In this document: positions 38,687-49,719 of the stretch, one piece after another
Layout of the letters: each line of letters opens with the position of its first letter
How positions within the stretch are numbered: the first letter of the stretch is position 1
DNA from: Idiomarina sp. X4
Lineage (GTDB): Bacteria; Pseudomonadota; Gammaproteobacteria; Enterobacterales; Alteromonadaceae
Length of the DNA stretch: 64,000 nt
NCBI RefSeq assembly: GCF_002808045.1
Contig: NZ_CP025000.1
Span: forward strand, 682,001 to 746,000
Direction of reading: 5' to 3'
Program-made: the position numbers and the translations under genes
Notes under the pieces: model-generated
The model's input: the letters and a program-made list of their open reading frames with translations, nothing else
What the model was told of the DNA's origin: nothing
Databases searched by the model: none

Positions 38687-39523
38687 CTACAAAATGGTGC
38701 CGAAAAGCGTTAATACCGCAATCACTGTCACCCAGAAGATTTGTTGCCTGCGCATCAGTTTAAGTTGACAGGTCGCGTGTTCCGTCTTGTCATCCGGGTG
38801 CTGTGGCGTATCCTCTGCATTTTCTGCCACTTCAAATAACAGCTTTTTAGGCTCGCTGTAAGGCATGGTTGTTAATCGAATCCAAACCGGTAGCGCTCGT
38901 GAAAAATGGCCAACGATCAGTAAACCAAGCCCCGCTAGCCTAGCGGGAATCCAGTCAGCGAACCACAGAAGACGCGTCCAGTAACTCTTTGAATTATCAA
39001 CTGATTCGTGCCTTTTTTCTGCATCAGAAGCAACCCGGAAAGTGGCATAAACTAACGCGCCAAAGCTACCAAACAGCACGAAATAAAATAGGACGGCTAA
39101 ATACTGTCGGTAGTTGATCCATATCAGAGACTGATTAATTAGCGCGTCATTGTTCAAACCTGAGTAATCTGCAAGCGCTTGCCGGTGGCGCTCACTATCC
39201 TCGTCATCGCCACGGTTTGCGGCTTTTAAATACGCTTTATAATGAACGCGGGCGGGCTCACAGTTAATGGCCAGAAGCAGCGCGCCAATACTGACAAGAA
39301 ACGTCACCAACAAGTTATTAAGTAGCAATACGAGCACACCAACAAAGAGCGCAGGCACCATCATTCGTAAAAAGCTCGCCGGAGCACTTCGCCATTTTTC
39401 ATCATGGAGTTTTGCTGCACTCCAACGTTGCCAGCGGTTTAAGTAAAACTGCCAATGTAACGCATCCGGACTATGGTAAAGCCGCTCGATACTCAATGCG
39501 ATTAGCAACGCGATGAGAACCAT
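38687..39523 (-). CDS. ampE: AmpE-like inner-membrane protein
   Basis: Membrane protein of the AmpE/CobD-like family, 278 residues (284 in E. coli), with several hydrophobic segments (about residues 1-15, 50-80, 140-165 and at the C-terminus). Begins MVLIALLIALSIERLYHSPD, close to the family start. Starts 12 bp after the ampD stop, as in other gammaproteobacteria; role probably linked to beta-lactamase signalling or cell-wall sensing but not well defined. Confidence 0.9.
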   Translation of the reverse strand: MVLIALLIALSIERLYHSPDALHWQFYLNRWQRWSAAKLHDEKWRSAPASFLRMMVPALFVGVLVLLLNNLLVTFLVSIGALLLAINCEPARVHYKAYLKAANRGDDEDSERHRQALADYSGLNNDALINQSLIWINYRQYLAVLFYFVLFGSFGALVYATFRVASDAEKRHESVDNSKSYWTRLLWFADWIPARLAGLGLLIVGHFSRALPVWIRLTTMPYSEPKKLLFEVAENAEDTPQHPDDKTEHATCQLKLMRRQQIFWVTVIAVLTLFGTIL

Positions 39524-39535
39524 CTAGTGCTCCTT

Positions 39536-40084
39536 TTACAATTGATTCAGGTATTTTGACCAGTCAAAACCAATGCCCGGATCCGTCTTTCGACCCGGCG
39601 CGATATGCTCATGACCAACAATACGGTGCCGATTCAGTGTTGGATAGTGCTCCAACAACAACTTTGTGACCCCCACCAAGCATTCATACTGCTTGTCAGT
39701 ATAGGCAGTCTTGTCCGTGCCTTCTAGCTCAATACCAATACTAAAGTCATTACAGCGCTTGCGCCCACAGTACCGGGACTGACCCGCATGCCAAGCTCGC
39801 TTATCAAAGGGCACATATTGCTCCAGCGTGCCGTCGCGGCGAATGACACAGTGCGCGGATACACGCAGCCCATGCAGTGGTGCGAAGTCGGGGTGCGCGC
39901 TGCTATCGAGCTCCCCCATAAACAAGTCTTTGACGTAAGGCGTACCGTAGTCGCCTTCAGGCAAACTAATACAGTGGATAACTAACAGGTTAATATCAAC
40001 ACCATTAGGACGCTCGTCAAAGTGCGGCGACGCGTGTTGTATAGCATCAGTTATTTTATGGTTTTTCAGTTGTTCGCTTTTCAC
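39536..40084 (-). CDS. ampD: N-acetyl-anhydromuramyl-L-alanine amidase
   Basis: Cytosolic zinc amidase that removes the peptide from anhydromuropeptides in wall recycling, controlling AmpR inducers. Family blocks: LVIHCISLP (first zinc histidine), LRVSAHCVIRRDG, FDKRAWHAGQSRY, NDFSIGIELEGTD, and GHEHIAPGRKTDPG (remaining ligands). The GTG at 40084 is proposed as start: it gives 182 residues (183 in E. coli) and leaves 66 bp to the divergent nadC. The frame is open to an ATG at 40171, but that would overlap nadC and add 29 residues with no family match. Confidence 0.85.
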   Translation of the reverse strand: MKSEQLKNHKITDAIQHASPHFDERPNGVDINLLVIHCISLPEGDYGTPYVKDLFMGELDSSAHPDFAPLHGLRVSAHCVIRRDGTLEQYVPFDKRAWHAGQSRYCGRKRCNDFSIGIELEGTDKTAYTDKQYECLVGVTKLLLEHYPTLNRHRIVGHEHIAPGRKTDPGIGFDWSKYLNQL

Positions 40085-40135
40085 AGGCTCAACAAAACGG
40101 TAAAGTTTGCCCCCTAGTATCCGTATTGTCTGTAA

Positions 40136-41008
<873 letters not shown>

Positions 41009-41060
41009 ATTCGCCAATAGCTTACAAATAAATACATTCGACAAAATCTGCTTAATAGAC

Positions 41061-41092
41061 GACAGTTTCCTGACTTTTTATCAGGAGCTGTC
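41061..41092 (+). promoter_or_regulatory. Hairpin enclosing the pilA ribosome binding site
   Basis: GACAG + TTTCCTGA pairs with TCAGGAG + CTGTC around the loop CTTTTTA, with one bulged T. The paired right arm includes AGGAG (41083-41087), the pilA Shine-Dalgarno sequence, seven bases before the ATG at 41095. This would limit translation unless the stem opens. Confidence 0.6.
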
Positions 41093-41094
41093 TT

Positions 41095-41553
41095 ATGCAG
41101 GATGCAAACACTCAATACAACGGTTTTAGTCTTATAGAAATGATGGTGGTGGTCGCTATCATCGCGATATTGTCGGCCATTGCTGTGCCGTCCTATACCT
41201 ATTACACCCAGCAAGCAAAAGTCACTAAGGCGATGGCGCACGCTCAGCCCTTTCAATTAGCAATAGCGCTATGTTGGCAAACGGAAGGGCAGTTATCTGA
41301 CTGCGCACAGGCCGGTCAGAATGGGCTACCGAATGTCCCATCGCCATTACCAGCGGAATTGACTAGCCTCAGTATTGGCGACGACTCTCGTATTAGCCTC
41401 CAGTTAGCTTCAGTGACCATCGATGAACAGCCGTTGTCTGTTGAGCTAACACCAGTGCCCTCAAGCACCCATCTGGAATGGCGCATCAGCTGCTCTGATT
41501 ACCAGCAAAGCCGAAGTGCGGTCAGTGACTGTCAGCAAGGTATTGCTCAATAA
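41095..41553 (+). CDS. pilA: Type IV major pilin
   Basis: 152-residue prepilin. Short leader MQDANTQYNG, then the mature start FSLIEMMVVVAIIAILSAIA with Glu5, the signal processed and methylated by PilD. Two cysteines near the C-terminus (SCSDYQ and SDCQQG) could form the pilin D-loop disulphide; two more lie in the middle (C83 and C93 region). First gene of pilABCD; its stop overlaps the pilB start (TAATG). Confidence 0.93.
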   Translation: MQDANTQYNGFSLIEMMVVVAIIAILSAIAVPSYTYYTQQAKVTKAMAHAQPFQLAIALCWQTEGQLSDCAQAGQNGLPNVPSPLPAELTSLSIGDDSRISLQLASVTIDEQPLSVELTPVPSSTHLEWRISCSDYQQSRSAVSDCQQGIAQ

Positions 41554-42833
41554 TGTCTTATATTGGATCTTGCCTCACCACAGAGCTCGACTTGGCGTTG
41601 CTTACAAACGAAAATCGAACAGAAGCAACACAAAACAAGCGTTTCCTAAAGCAGCACGGATTGACACTACTCACCGAGGGTAGCTCGTGGGTGCTGCTGT
41701 CACAGGATCCAGGCCATGACCCCGTTGACTCGGTTTTATTAAGTTTGTTTAGCCACAAACACGCGCTGATTGTCAGAGGTTCCGGTTCATTTTCAGCCCA
41801 TAAGCCCCTTCAAGAGTCAGCTGTTGAGTACGTTGATAGTCTTTTATCCTCATGCGCCGTTGACGGTGGTTCCGACATTCACATAGAGCCGTATCAAGGC
41901 AATTACCGGGTTAGAATGCGCAGCGGGGGACGATTAGACACAAAAGATGTCCTCAGTGTCTCGTTCGCCAAACAAGTGGTAGCCCGTATTAAGGTAATGG
42001 CTGATCTCGACTTGACGGAACAGCCGTTACCACAGGACGGACGCCTTACCGTCACTCAATCATCGACTCGACAATACCTGGAATTTCGTTTGAATTGCTG
42101 CTGCGTATTGAACGGAGAAAAACTGGTTTTACGTTGCCTTAAGTCCTCTGAACACATTTTACCCTTAGCAGATACCGGATTAATGGCCTGTCAGTACCAG
42201 GGCTTTCAGCACGCACTGTCACAATCTCAAGGGCTTATCATTGTAACCGGGCCTACCGGCAGTGGGAAAACATCAACTTTATATAGCGCATTGAAGTCTA
42301 TCAATATTCAGACGCTCAATGTCTGTACCGTAGAGGACCCCGTCGAGGCACCTTTAAACGGATGCACGCAGCTTATGGTAAATGAGCGCAAAGGGCTTTC
42401 GTTTGCGTCACTGTTACGAGCATTACTGAGACAAGATCCAGACGTGATTATGATTGGTGAAATTCGGGACGCGGAAACCGCCCAAATTGCGCTTCAGGCC
42501 GCACAAACCGGACACCTTGTTTTAACAACAATGCATACCAACGGTACTCTGGAAACATTGGCACGTTTGAAGTCACTTGGTGTCAATCCATTAGACATTG
42601 CCAGTGCTTTAAACCTCATTGTCAGTCAGCGCTTGCTTTCATTCAAACGGGAACACAATAACATTATGCGACACGCTATTTTTGAAATTCTTCCCTGGCA
42701 ACCGCAAGCCCATGCACTACTTAAGCCCGGATCCTCCGATACTGACAAGGCCAACTATTTACAAGATTTAGGCTTGCCCAGTTTCGATCAGGCTAAAACC
42801 TACTGGGAAAATCAGGTGAACCTTAATGATTAA
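41553..42833 (+). CDS. pilB: Type IV pilus extension ATPase, short form
   Basis: Hexameric motor ATPase for pilus assembly, 426 residues against about 570 in Pseudomonas PilB. Walker A GPTGSGKT at 233-240, Asp box EDPVE, Walker B LLRQDPDVIMIGEIRD and His box TGHLVLTTMHTN. The N-terminal part before GSDIHIEPY (about residue 106) is short and has no clear GspE/MshEN domain, and the usual CxxC-type zinc motif before the C-terminus is absent; length resembles E. coli HofB (about 461). The start overlaps pilA and the stop overlaps pilC, so it is not truncated by the assembly. Confidence 0.92.
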   Translation: MSYIGSCLTTELDLALLTNENRTEATQNKRFLKQHGLTLLTEGSSWVLLSQDPGHDPVDSVLLSLFSHKHALIVRGSGSFSAHKPLQESAVEYVDSLLSSCAVDGGSDIHIEPYQGNYRVRMRSGGRLDTKDVLSVSFAKQVVARIKVMADLDLTEQPLPQDGRLTVTQSSTRQYLEFRLNCCCVLNGEKLVLRCLKSSEHILPLADTGLMACQYQGFQHALSQSQGLIIVTGPTGSGKTSTLYSALKSINIQTLNVCTVEDPVEAPLNGCTQLMVNERKGLSFASLLRALLRQDPDVIMIGEIRDAETAQIALQAAQTGHLVLTTMHTNGTLETLARLKSLGVNPLDIASALNLIVSQRLLSFKREHNNIMRHAIFEILPWQPQAHALLKPGSSDTDKANYLQDLGLPSFDQAKTYWENQVNLND

Positions 42834-43998
42834 AACGACCGTGATGCGTTGGCGCTGGAAAAGCTCAGACAATAGCGGCCTGATACACGCGGCCAGTCAA
42901 TTGCAGGCGGTAAAACGACTCTCAGACAGAGGCCTGCAACATATCACCGTTTACCATGAACATTTCATAAAAACACCGCCGCCAAGCCGCAAAGAATGGC
43001 TGCAAACAATGAGTCAGTGGCTGGAACTGCTCGATTGCGGCCTGCCGTTGCCTGAAGCATTAAAACATAGCGTTAATCATCATTCCTCTCGCTCAATGAA
43101 ATGGCTGGTTAATGACTGTCAGGAAGCTATCAAGCAAGGCCATCGGTTTTCCAGTGCGCTGCGAAACTACTCAGATTGGCTACCGTCTTCCGACTTGCAA
43201 ACCATTGAGTGGGCTGAGTCCAGTGGTCAATTAACGCGAGGAATACAAAATATAGTCACGCTAAAGCAGCAACAACTAGCAATGAATAAACAGCTGACGA
43301 AAGCGCTTCGCTACCCACTTATGATAGCTGCAGTGGCCTGTGCTGTCGCCCTATTGATGATGACCTGGGTACTACCACAATTTGAAAAGCTGTTCGGTAA
43401 CACAGGATTACCAGCGCTCACAAAAAACGTGTTAGCGATATCGGATTTTATCAGTCAACATGCGCTTGTTTTTATCGGAGCTCTTTGCTTGACGTACGTG
43501 ATGACAAAAGTGGTTCGACATTATTGTCCCGCACTCTGGCGACGGATGACGCTCAAGCTGCCAATTTATCGCCAACTCCTCATTGGTGCTCGCGAACAAC
43601 AAGTATTTTATCAGCTAGGCCTGTCTCTCGACGCCGGGATTGACGCTGTGAATACGCTACGGCTTACCACCAACAACCTCAATTGTCCGGTTTACAAAGC
43701 GCAACTCGAGCTTATTGGTTACCATCTGCAACATGGTCTGGGATGGTCACAGGCGTTCAACCTGTCGACCTTAAATTCGGCGAAGACCATGAGTTTTATT
43801 CAGGCAGCAGAGAAGTCAGGACAGATAGCTCAAGCATTTAAACAGCTGGGTTCTTATCAACAAAAACAACTCGAGATTTATTCTGAGCGACTATCAACAT
43901 ACGCACAGCCCTTGCTGATGCTTATTTTAGGCGGCATTATAGGCACTCTTTTAGTGGCAATGTACTTGCCGTTATTTTCGTTGGGTAAACAATTTTAA
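42826..43998 (+). CDS. pilC: Type IV pilus platform protein
   Basis: Inner-membrane GspF-family platform on which PilB acts, 390 residues. Two GspF domains, about 50-175 and 255-380, each ending in hydrophobic helices (YPLMIAAVACAVALLMM; PLLMLILGGIIGTLLVAMYL). GNTGLPALTKNVLAISDF is typical. It overlaps pilB by 8 bp. The N-terminus is shorter than in Pseudomonas PilC. Confidence 0.93.
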   Translation: MIKTTVMRWRWKSSDNSGLIHAASQLQAVKRLSDRGLQHITVYHEHFIKTPPPSRKEWLQTMSQWLELLDCGLPLPEALKHSVNHHSSRSMKWLVNDCQEAIKQGHRFSSALRNYSDWLPSSDLQTIEWAESSGQLTRGIQNIVTLKQQQLAMNKQLTKALRYPLMIAAVACAVALLMMTWVLPQFEKLFGNTGLPALTKNVLAISDFISQHALVFIGALCLTYVMTKVVRHYCPALWRRMTLKLPIYRQLLIGAREQQVFYQLGLSLDAGIDAVNTLRLTTNNLNCPVYKAQLELIGYHLQHGLGWSQAFNLSTLNSAKTMSFIQAAEKSGQIAQAFKQLGSYQQKQLEIYSERLSTYAQPLLMLILGGIIGTLLVAMYLPLFSLGKQF

Positions 43999-44017
43999 TG
44001 AAGCAGGACGCTATCGA

Positions 44018-44881
44018 ATGACCGAATTATTCGCAGCTCACACAGCGGCTATGTTGATCTTATCCGTCGTATTGGGAGCTGTTATTGGCAGTTTTTTAAA
44101 CGTTGTTATTCACCGCTTGCCTATTCAATTGCAGCGGCAATGGCAACAGGAGTGCGCTGAAGCAAATGGCACGCCTCACACACAGATGGAGCCGTTTAAT
44201 TTAGCTTTTCCTGCTTCACACTGTCCAAAGTGCCAATCCGCTATTGCTTGGTATGACAACATTCCTCTTTTAAGTTTTCTGTTTTTAAAAGCCCGTTGCC
44301 GCCATTGTAAGACGCCCATTTCAATCAGCTACTGGTTGGTGGAAATAGTCACCGCAGTTAGTTTTGGTTTTATCGGATGGCAATACGGTATCAGTCTACC
44401 GGCACTGTTTTACAGCGTCGTTGCCGGGCTGTTGATTTGTCTTTTTGTTATCGATTTACATCACAAGTTACTGCCTGACGTACTCAACTATTCGTTGCTT
44501 TGGCTTGGGCTACTCTGGTCTCTTAGCGACCAGAGTCCTGTAATACCTGAACAGTCAATAGTTGGCGCAGTTATCGGCTACCTTGCCTTATGGTCGGTTT
44601 ACTGGATCTTTAAACTGCTCACTAAAAAGGAAGGTATGGGCTATGGCGACTTCAAATTACTGGCTGCCTTAACCGCATTTACCGGTGCCACAGTGTTACC
44701 GGTTACCGTATTAGCCGCTTCTTTATGCGGCGCGGTAATAGGGATTATTTATATAAAATTCAGTGGCCGTGCCCAGCCGATTCCCTTTGGTCCTTTCTTA
44801 ATTGGCGGTGGACTCATTAGTTATTTCTGGGGGCACCAGCTGTTATACGCATATTGGTCCTGGCTGGGAGGGGCATCGTAA
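44018..44881 (+). CDS. pilD: Prepilin peptidase / N-methyltransferase
   Basis: Bifunctional inner-membrane enzyme that cleaves prepilin after Gly and methylates the new N-terminus, 287 residues. N-terminal domain has the zinc cysteines C69, C72, C94 and C97 (CPKC and CRHC). Aspartyl-protease motifs are VIDLHHKLLPD (Asp146 onward) and GMGYGDFKL. Multiple membrane segments. Its stop overlaps the coaE start (TAATG). Confidence 0.96.
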   Translation: MTELFAAHTAAMLILSVVLGAVIGSFLNVVIHRLPIQLQRQWQQECAEANGTPHTQMEPFNLAFPASHCPKCQSAIAWYDNIPLLSFLFLKARCRHCKTPISISYWLVEIVTAVSFGFIGWQYGISLPALFYSVVAGLLICLFVIDLHHKLLPDVLNYSLLWLGLLWSLSDQSPVIPEQSIVGAVIGYLALWSVYWIFKLLTKKEGMGYGDFKLLAALTAFTGATVLPVTVLAASLCGAVIGIIYIKFSGRAQPIPFGPFLIGGGLISYFWGHQLLYAYWSWLGGAS

Positions 44882-45489
44882 TGACATACGTTGTTGGTGT
44901 CACCGGCGGTATTGGCAGCGGAAAAACAGCGGCGACGAACGAGTTCGAGCGTCTTGGTATTGTTGTCGTCGATGCCGATAAAGTTGCTCGCGAGGTTGTC
45001 GAACCTGGCTCTGATTGCCTTGAAAAAATTCGGGAGCACTTTGGCGAAGCGATGATTCAACCTGACGGAAATTTGAATCGCAAAGCACTCCGTGAAAAAG
45101 TCTTTAGTGATAACACCGAAAAGGAGTGGCTGAACAAACTGCTTCACCCGGAAATTCGACAGCAAATTCTCCACCAGTTGAATCACGCAAACTCTGACTA
45201 CGTCATATTGTCAGCTCCTCTATTGCTGGAAAATGGTTTAGACAAGTACTGCGACCGTGTGCTGGTTATCGATGTACCAGAGTCGCTACAAGTTGAGCGA
45301 ACAACTGCTCGCGACGACATCTCTGAAGAGCAGGTTGATGCCATTTTGAACGCTCAAATGACCCGTGACCAACGCCGGCAAAAAGCAGATGACATTATCC
45401 TCAACGATACAACGTTTGAAGCACTTCACTCACAGGTTCATGCTTTACATAAGCGGTATCTGGAAGCAGCCATTGCACACGGAGGCTAA
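44881..45489 (+). CDS. coaE: Dephospho-CoA kinase
   Basis: Last step of coenzyme A synthesis, ATP-dependent phosphorylation of dephospho-CoA. 202 residues (206 in E. coli). P-loop GVTGGIGSGKT at the N-terminus, VVDADKVAREVVEPG, and LSAPLLLENGLD. The ATG at 44881 overlaps the pilD stop; a GTG/ATG start farther upstream at 44854 would lie within pilD. The pilD-coaE-zapD-yacG order is conserved in gammaproteobacteria. Confidence 0.96.
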   Translation: MTYVVGVTGGIGSGKTAATNEFERLGIVVVDADKVAREVVEPGSDCLEKIREHFGEAMIQPDGNLNRKALREKVFSDNTEKEWLNKLLHPEIRQQILHQLNHANSDYVILSAPLLLENGLDKYCDRVLVIDVPESLQVERTTARDDISEEQVDAILNAQMTRDQRRQKADDIILNDTTFEALHSQVHALHKRYLEAAIAHGG

Positions 45490-45529
45490 TGCGCTATTAT
45501 AGGCGCATTACCCTTTACTCACTGACACT

Positions 45530-46294
45530 ATGGCGTTCACGGATAACCAGCACATTATTTATGAATACCCGCTTCAGGAGCGTGTGCGCACTTACCTAAG
45601 ACTCGAACATGGCTTTGAGCAGCTCAACGTCAGTAAAGGCTTATTCCAACAGCAGCCTGATGCGTTTTTTCAATCGCTCTTTTCTCTCAGTGACTTACTG
45701 GAGCGCGTCGATATTCGAACGGAATTATCGAAAGATCTCGAGGCGCAGCAGCAGCGCCTTAAGCAATGGGAACAACACCCAGAAGTTGACAGACAAGCAC
45801 TGCGAGCGACCATTCAGGAAATTGATGACTGCCAACAGTTTTTACCTGATATCCCAAAAGTGTTACGCGAAATTAAAGATGACGCGCTACTTGCCAGTAT
45901 AAGACAGCGCTTCAGCCAACCGGGTATCAGTGGTCTTTTCGAGCTACCACAACTGCAGCTTTGGTTAAATCAAGACCGTAATGCTCAACAACAAGCATGT
46001 GATAGTTGGTGTAACGCCTTTAAACCTATCGAAAAAGCAGTGCAGCTAAAGCTGACGTTAATGCGTGAACAAGCCGCTTTTTCTACCCTGACACTCACCA
46101 GCGGCTTTATGCAGGAGAGCTCAGAACAGCCTCTTGCGATGCTAAGAATTAAAGTACCTAAAGAGGCTTCTATTTATCCGGTTATTAGTGGGCATCGGCA
46201 ACGCTTTACGGTAAGATTCATGCCCTTGCCGGGTGCCGGTTCCAATCAATCAATTCAATCTGTTCAATTTGAAATAGCCAGGTGTGCGCAATGA
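45530..46294 (+). CDS. zapD: Cell division protein ZapD (DUF1342)
   Basis: Cytosolic FtsZ-bundling factor, 254 residues (247 in E. coli). [20 protein letters not shown] and [20 protein letters not shown] blocks are typical of the family. Follows coaE by 40 bp and overlaps yacG by 4 bp (ATGA). Lies in the same unit as pilus assembly genes. Confidence 0.93.
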   Translation: MAFTDNQHIIYEYPLQERVRTYLRLEHGFEQLNVSKGLFQQQPDAFFQSLFSLSDLLERVDIRTELSKDLEAQQQRLKQWEQHPEVDRQALRATIQEIDDCQQFLPDIPKVLREIKDDALLASIRQRFSQPGISGLFELPQLQLWLNQDRNAQQQACDSWCNAFKPIEKAVQLKLTLMREQAAFSTLTLTSGFMQESSEQPLAMLRIKVPKEASIYPVISGHRQRFTVRFMPLPGAGSNQSIQSVQFEIARCAQ

Positions 46295-46485
46295 GTTTAA
46301 CGGTCAACTGCCCAACATGTGAAACCCAAGTCGAGTGGAAAGAGACCTCAGAATTTCGTCCGTTTTGCAGCGAACGCTGTAAGCTGATTGACTTAGGCGA
46401 GTGGGCTAACGAAGAAAAGAGTATTCCGGGAGAACCCGCCCCTGTCGCCAACGATGACTACATTAACGAAGGCGACGGTTTTTAA
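46291..46485 (+). CDS. yacG: DNA gyrase inhibitor YacG
   Basis: 64-residue zinc protein (65 in E. coli) that binds GyrB. Zinc cysteines: CPTC near the N-terminus and CSERC in the middle, then [15 protein letters not shown], highly typical. Start at 46291 overlaps the zapD stop. It ends 9 bp before the convergent mutT stop. Confidence 0.95.
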   Translation: MSLTVNCPTCETQVEWKETSEFRPFCSERCKLIDLGEWANEEKSIPGEPAPVANDDYINEGDGF

Positions 46486-46494
46486 AACATCTAT

Positions 46495-46911
46495 TTAGTA
46501 CGCACTCATTGACTGCATGATGCAGTCCACAATAGGTTGGTTTGCATCAGGAAACTGAAAGGCATCTAACTGGTTTTTATCAACCCAGCACCACTTTTGC
46601 CCTTCCAGCTGAGTGGCTTCGCCGTCATAAGACAGTATCCACCAAACATCTAATAATACCCGCTTATCGGAATACTGATGTTCAATAACCGTCAACGGAG
46701 CCATATCGGTCACATCAATACCGCATTCTTCTTTAAGCTCTCTGACTAACGCTTCCTGAACGCTTTCATCTGACTCCACTTTACCACCGGGAAATTCCCA
46801 CTTACCGCCCTGGTGCTGCTCAGGTAGACGTTGTGCAATAAAGATTTCGCCATTCGAATTTTCTATAACTCCCACCGCGACATGCACAGCGGGAGATTTT
46901 TGGGTGGTCAT
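46495..46911 (-). CDS. mutT: 8-oxo-dGTP diphosphatase
   Basis: Nudix hydrolase that removes 8-oxo-dGTP from the nucleotide pool, 138 residues (129 in E. coli). Nudix box GGKVESDESVQEALVRELKEECGI is seen in parts: GGKVES and RELKEECG. KWEFPGG and the C-terminal tryptophan motif (KWCWVDKNQLD) match MutT. Follows secA by 6 bp, as in E. coli. Confidence 0.94.
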   Translation of the reverse strand: MTTQKSPAVHVAVGVIENSNGEIFIAQRLPEQHQGGKWEFPGGKVESDESVQEALVRELKEECGIDVTDMAPLTVIEHQYSDKRVLLDVWWILSYDGEATQLEGQKWCWVDKNQLDAFQFPDANQPIVDCIMQSMSAY

Positions 46912-46917
46912 ATTAAC

Positions 46918-49635
46918 CTACAGTTTACCGTGACAATGTTTGTACTTTTTACCTGAGCCACAAGGACATGGCTCGTTTCGACCCACCTTTTGTTCATTGC
47001 GGGCCGGTTGCTGAGACTGCCCTTGTTGCCGGGGTTGCTCACCTTGAGTTGCGGGCTTTGTCTGCTCGTGTTTAAACTCTCGCGGAGCACTATCAGCCGC
47101 TTTACGCTGTTCGTCAACCGCATCAACGTCTTCCTGTGCTCGCACTTTCACACGACTTAGAATAGTCACCACATCCAGTTTCAGATTCTCGAGCATTTCA
47201 CTGAATAACTCGAACGCTTCGCGTTTATATTCCTGCTTAGGGTTTTTCTGCGCATAACCGCGCAAGTGGATGCCCTGGCGTAAATGATCCATCGCGGCCA
47301 AGTGCTCTTTCCAGTGCTGATCAAGGCTTTGCAACATAATCGATTTTTCAAAGCGGCGCAGAACTTCAGGACCGACCAATTCTTCTTTTTCCTGATACGT
47401 CTTAACAAGCTCTTCCAATATCCGCTCACGCAGAACTTCTTCGTGGAAGTGCTCTTCTTCTTCCAGCCACTGCTGTAGCGGCAATTCTACTTGGAAATCA
47501 GCACGTAAACGTTCTTCCAGCGACTTCAAATCCCATAACTCAGCCAGTGACTGTGGCGGCACGTATTCATCAATAACTGCATTGACCACGTCTTCACGAA
47601 TAACGGTAATGGTTTCTGAAATGTCGCCTTCATCAAGCAGTTCGTTTCGCTGCTCATAAACAACTGAACGCTGGTCGTTAGCAACATCATCATATTCAAG
47701 CAATTGCTTACGAATATCGAAGTTGCGACCTTCCACTTTACGTTGTGCGTTCTCAATAGCACGAGTTACCCAAGGGTGCTCAATCGCTTCCCCTTCTTTC
47801 ATCCCCAAGCGCTTCATCATGGTACCAATGCGATCAGAGGCAAAGATACGCATCAGTGGATCTTCTAATGACAGGTAAAAGCGTGAGGAGCCAGGGTCAC
47901 CTTGACGACCGGCACGACCACGCAGCTGATTATCAATACGACGGGATTCATGGCGCTCAGTACCAATAATATGCAAGCCACCAGCTTCAATAACTTCGTC
48001 GTGGACTTTCTGCCATTCTGCTTTAATGGAGTCGATTTTGTCGTTAGATGGCTCTTCAAGCTTCTCAACTTCAACCATCCAATTACCGCCCAATACGATA
48101 TCGGTACCACGACCGGCCATGTTAGTGGCTATCGTTACGGCACCAGGGCGACCCGCCTGAGCGATAATGTCGGCTTCTTGTGCGTGGAATTTCGCATTCA
48201 GTACCGCATGTGGAATTTTCTTTTTCTTTAAAAGCCGTGACAACAGCTCGGAGTTCTCAATAGATACCGTACCGACCAGCACGGGCCGTTTCTGTTTACG
48301 ACATTCTTCAATGTCTTCCGCAATCGCTTCGTACTTTTCTTGAGCAGTCAGATAGATAAGATCCGCTCGGTCATCACGTACCATTGGCTTGTTTGTTGGA
48401 ATAACAACGGTTTCAAGTCCGTATATCGACTGAAACTCAAAGGCTTCCGTATCTGCGGTACCTGTCATACCCGCCAATTTGTCATACAGACGGAAATAAT
48501 TCTGGAAAGTAATGGAGGCAAGTGTTTGGTTTTCGTTCTGGATGGGTACGCCTTCTTTGGCTTCTACGGCTTGGTGCAGACCTTCAGACCAACGACGCCC
48601 TTCCATTGTACGACCAGTATGTTCATCAACGATGATAATCTGGTCGTCCTTAACAATATAATCGACATCTTTTTGGAATAAATGATGCGCTCTTAATGCC
48701 GCATTAATATGATGTAACAGGCTGATATTAGCGGCTGAATATAAGGAGTCATCTTCAGCCAACATACCTTTTTCTTTAAGCAATGACTCTATATGTTCTT
48801 GGCCATTTTCGGTCAAATGAAGCTGCTTGGCCTTTTCATCAATAGTAAAGTGACCATCGCCTTTCTCTTCTTCCGTATCTTCTTTTTCCTGACGAACTAA
48901 GTGTGGCACCAGTTCATTCATCTTGCGGTACATTTCAGAGCTGTCTTCTGCAGGCCCCGAAATAATCAGCGGAGTTCTGGCTTCATCAATAAGAATTGAG
49001 TCAACCTCATCGACCAACGCATAATAGAGCTCACGTTGCACTCGGTCCTGCGGCGAAAACGCCATGTTATCGCGCAAATAGTCGAAACCAAATTCGTTAT
49101 TCGTACCATAGGTAATATCTGCCTGATACGCAGCTTTCTTGTCTTCCGGGTTCATGCCTGGAATATTGAAAGCAACACTCAGACCTAAAAATTCAAACAG
49201 AGGACGGTTGAATTCGGCGTCACGCTTAGCCAGATAATCGTTCACCGTAATAATGTGTACGCCTTTGCCCGGTAGCGCATTCAAATAGGCTGTGAGGGTC
49301 GCGGTTAAGGTTTTACCCTCACCAGTTTTCATTTCCGCAATACGGTTTTCGTTCAAAACCATACCACCAATCAGCTGCACGTCGAAATGACGCATTTTAA
49401 ATACGCGCTTACTGGCTTCGCGAACCGTTGCAAACGCTTCAGCTAGTAATTTATCGAGCTTTTCGCCTTCGTTAAGGCGCTTACGAAACTCAGCGGTCTT
49501 TTCTTTTAATTCGGCATCACTTAATGCTTCAAATTCGGGTTCCAACGCATTTATCCGATCAACATCTTTTTGCATGGTTTTGAGGATGCGATCGTTGCGA
49601 CTTCCAAAAACTTTTCGAAACAGACTGCCTAGCAT
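46918..49635 (-). CDS. secA: Preprotein translocase ATPase SecA
   Basis: Motor of the Sec pathway, peripheral at the inner membrane, 905 residues (901 in E. coli). Walker [37 protein letters not shown], the helicase block [13 protein letters not shown], and the C-terminal zinc site [12 protein letters not shown] that binds SecB and lipids. No secM-like gene precedes it; an M23 peptidase gene is upstream. Confidence 0.98.
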   Translation of the reverse strand: MLGSLFRKVFGSRNDRILKTMQKDVDRINALEPEFEALSDAELKEKTAEFRKRLNEGEKLDKLLAEAFATVREASKRVFKMRHFDVQLIGGMVLNENRIAEMKTGEGKTLTATLTAYLNALPGKGVHIITVNDYLAKRDAEFNRPLFEFLGLSVAFNIPGMNPEDKKAAYQADITYGTNNEFGFDYLRDNMAFSPQDRVQRELYYALVDEVDSILIDEARTPLIISGPAEDSSEMYRKMNELVPHLVRQEKEDTEEEKGDGHFTIDEKAKQLHLTENGQEHIESLLKEKGMLAEDDSLYSAANISLLHHINAALRAHHLFQKDVDYIVKDDQIIIVDEHTGRTMEGRRWSEGLHQAVEAKEGVPIQNENQTLASITFQNYFRLYDKLAGMTGTADTEAFEFQSIYGLETVVIPTNKPMVRDDRADLIYLTAQEKYEAIAEDIEECRKQKRPVLVGTVSIENSELLSRLLKKKKIPHAVLNAKFHAQEADIIAQAGRPGAVTIATNMAGRGTDIVLGGNWMVEVEKLEEPSNDKIDSIKAEWQKVHDEVIEAGGLHIIGTERHESRRIDNQLRGRAGRQGDPGSSRFYLSLEDPLMRIFASDRIGTMMKRLGMKEGEAIEHPWVTRAIENAQRKVEGRNFDIRKQLLEYDDVANDQRSVVYEQRNELLDEGDISETITVIREDVVNAVIDEYVPPQSLAELWDLKSLEERLRADFQVELPLQQWLEEEEHFHEEVLRERILEELVKTYQEKEELVGPEVLRRFEKSIMLQSLDQHWKEHLAAMDHLRQGIHLRGYAQKNPKQEYKREAFELFSEMLENLKLDVVTILSRVKVRAQEDVDAVDEQRKAADSAPREFKHEQTKPATQGEQPRQQGQSQQPARNEQKVGRNEPCPCGSGKKYKHCHGKL

Positions 49636-49671
49636 GAGTTTGATATATCCTGTGTTACTTTTAACAACAAA

Positions 49672-49690
49672 AGCGGTACCCAGTACCGCT
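49672..49690 (-). promoter_or_regulatory. Hairpin in the M23 peptidase-secA gap
   Basis: AGCGGTAC and GTACCGCT arms around a three-base loop, followed on the minus strand by a T-rich stretch (TTTTGTTGTTAA). It may be a weak terminator or attenuator for the upstream gene, 37 bp ahead of the secA start. Confidence 0.55.
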
Positions 49691-49719
49691 TGCGTGTATT
49701 CTCTTAATGTTCAAATGTA

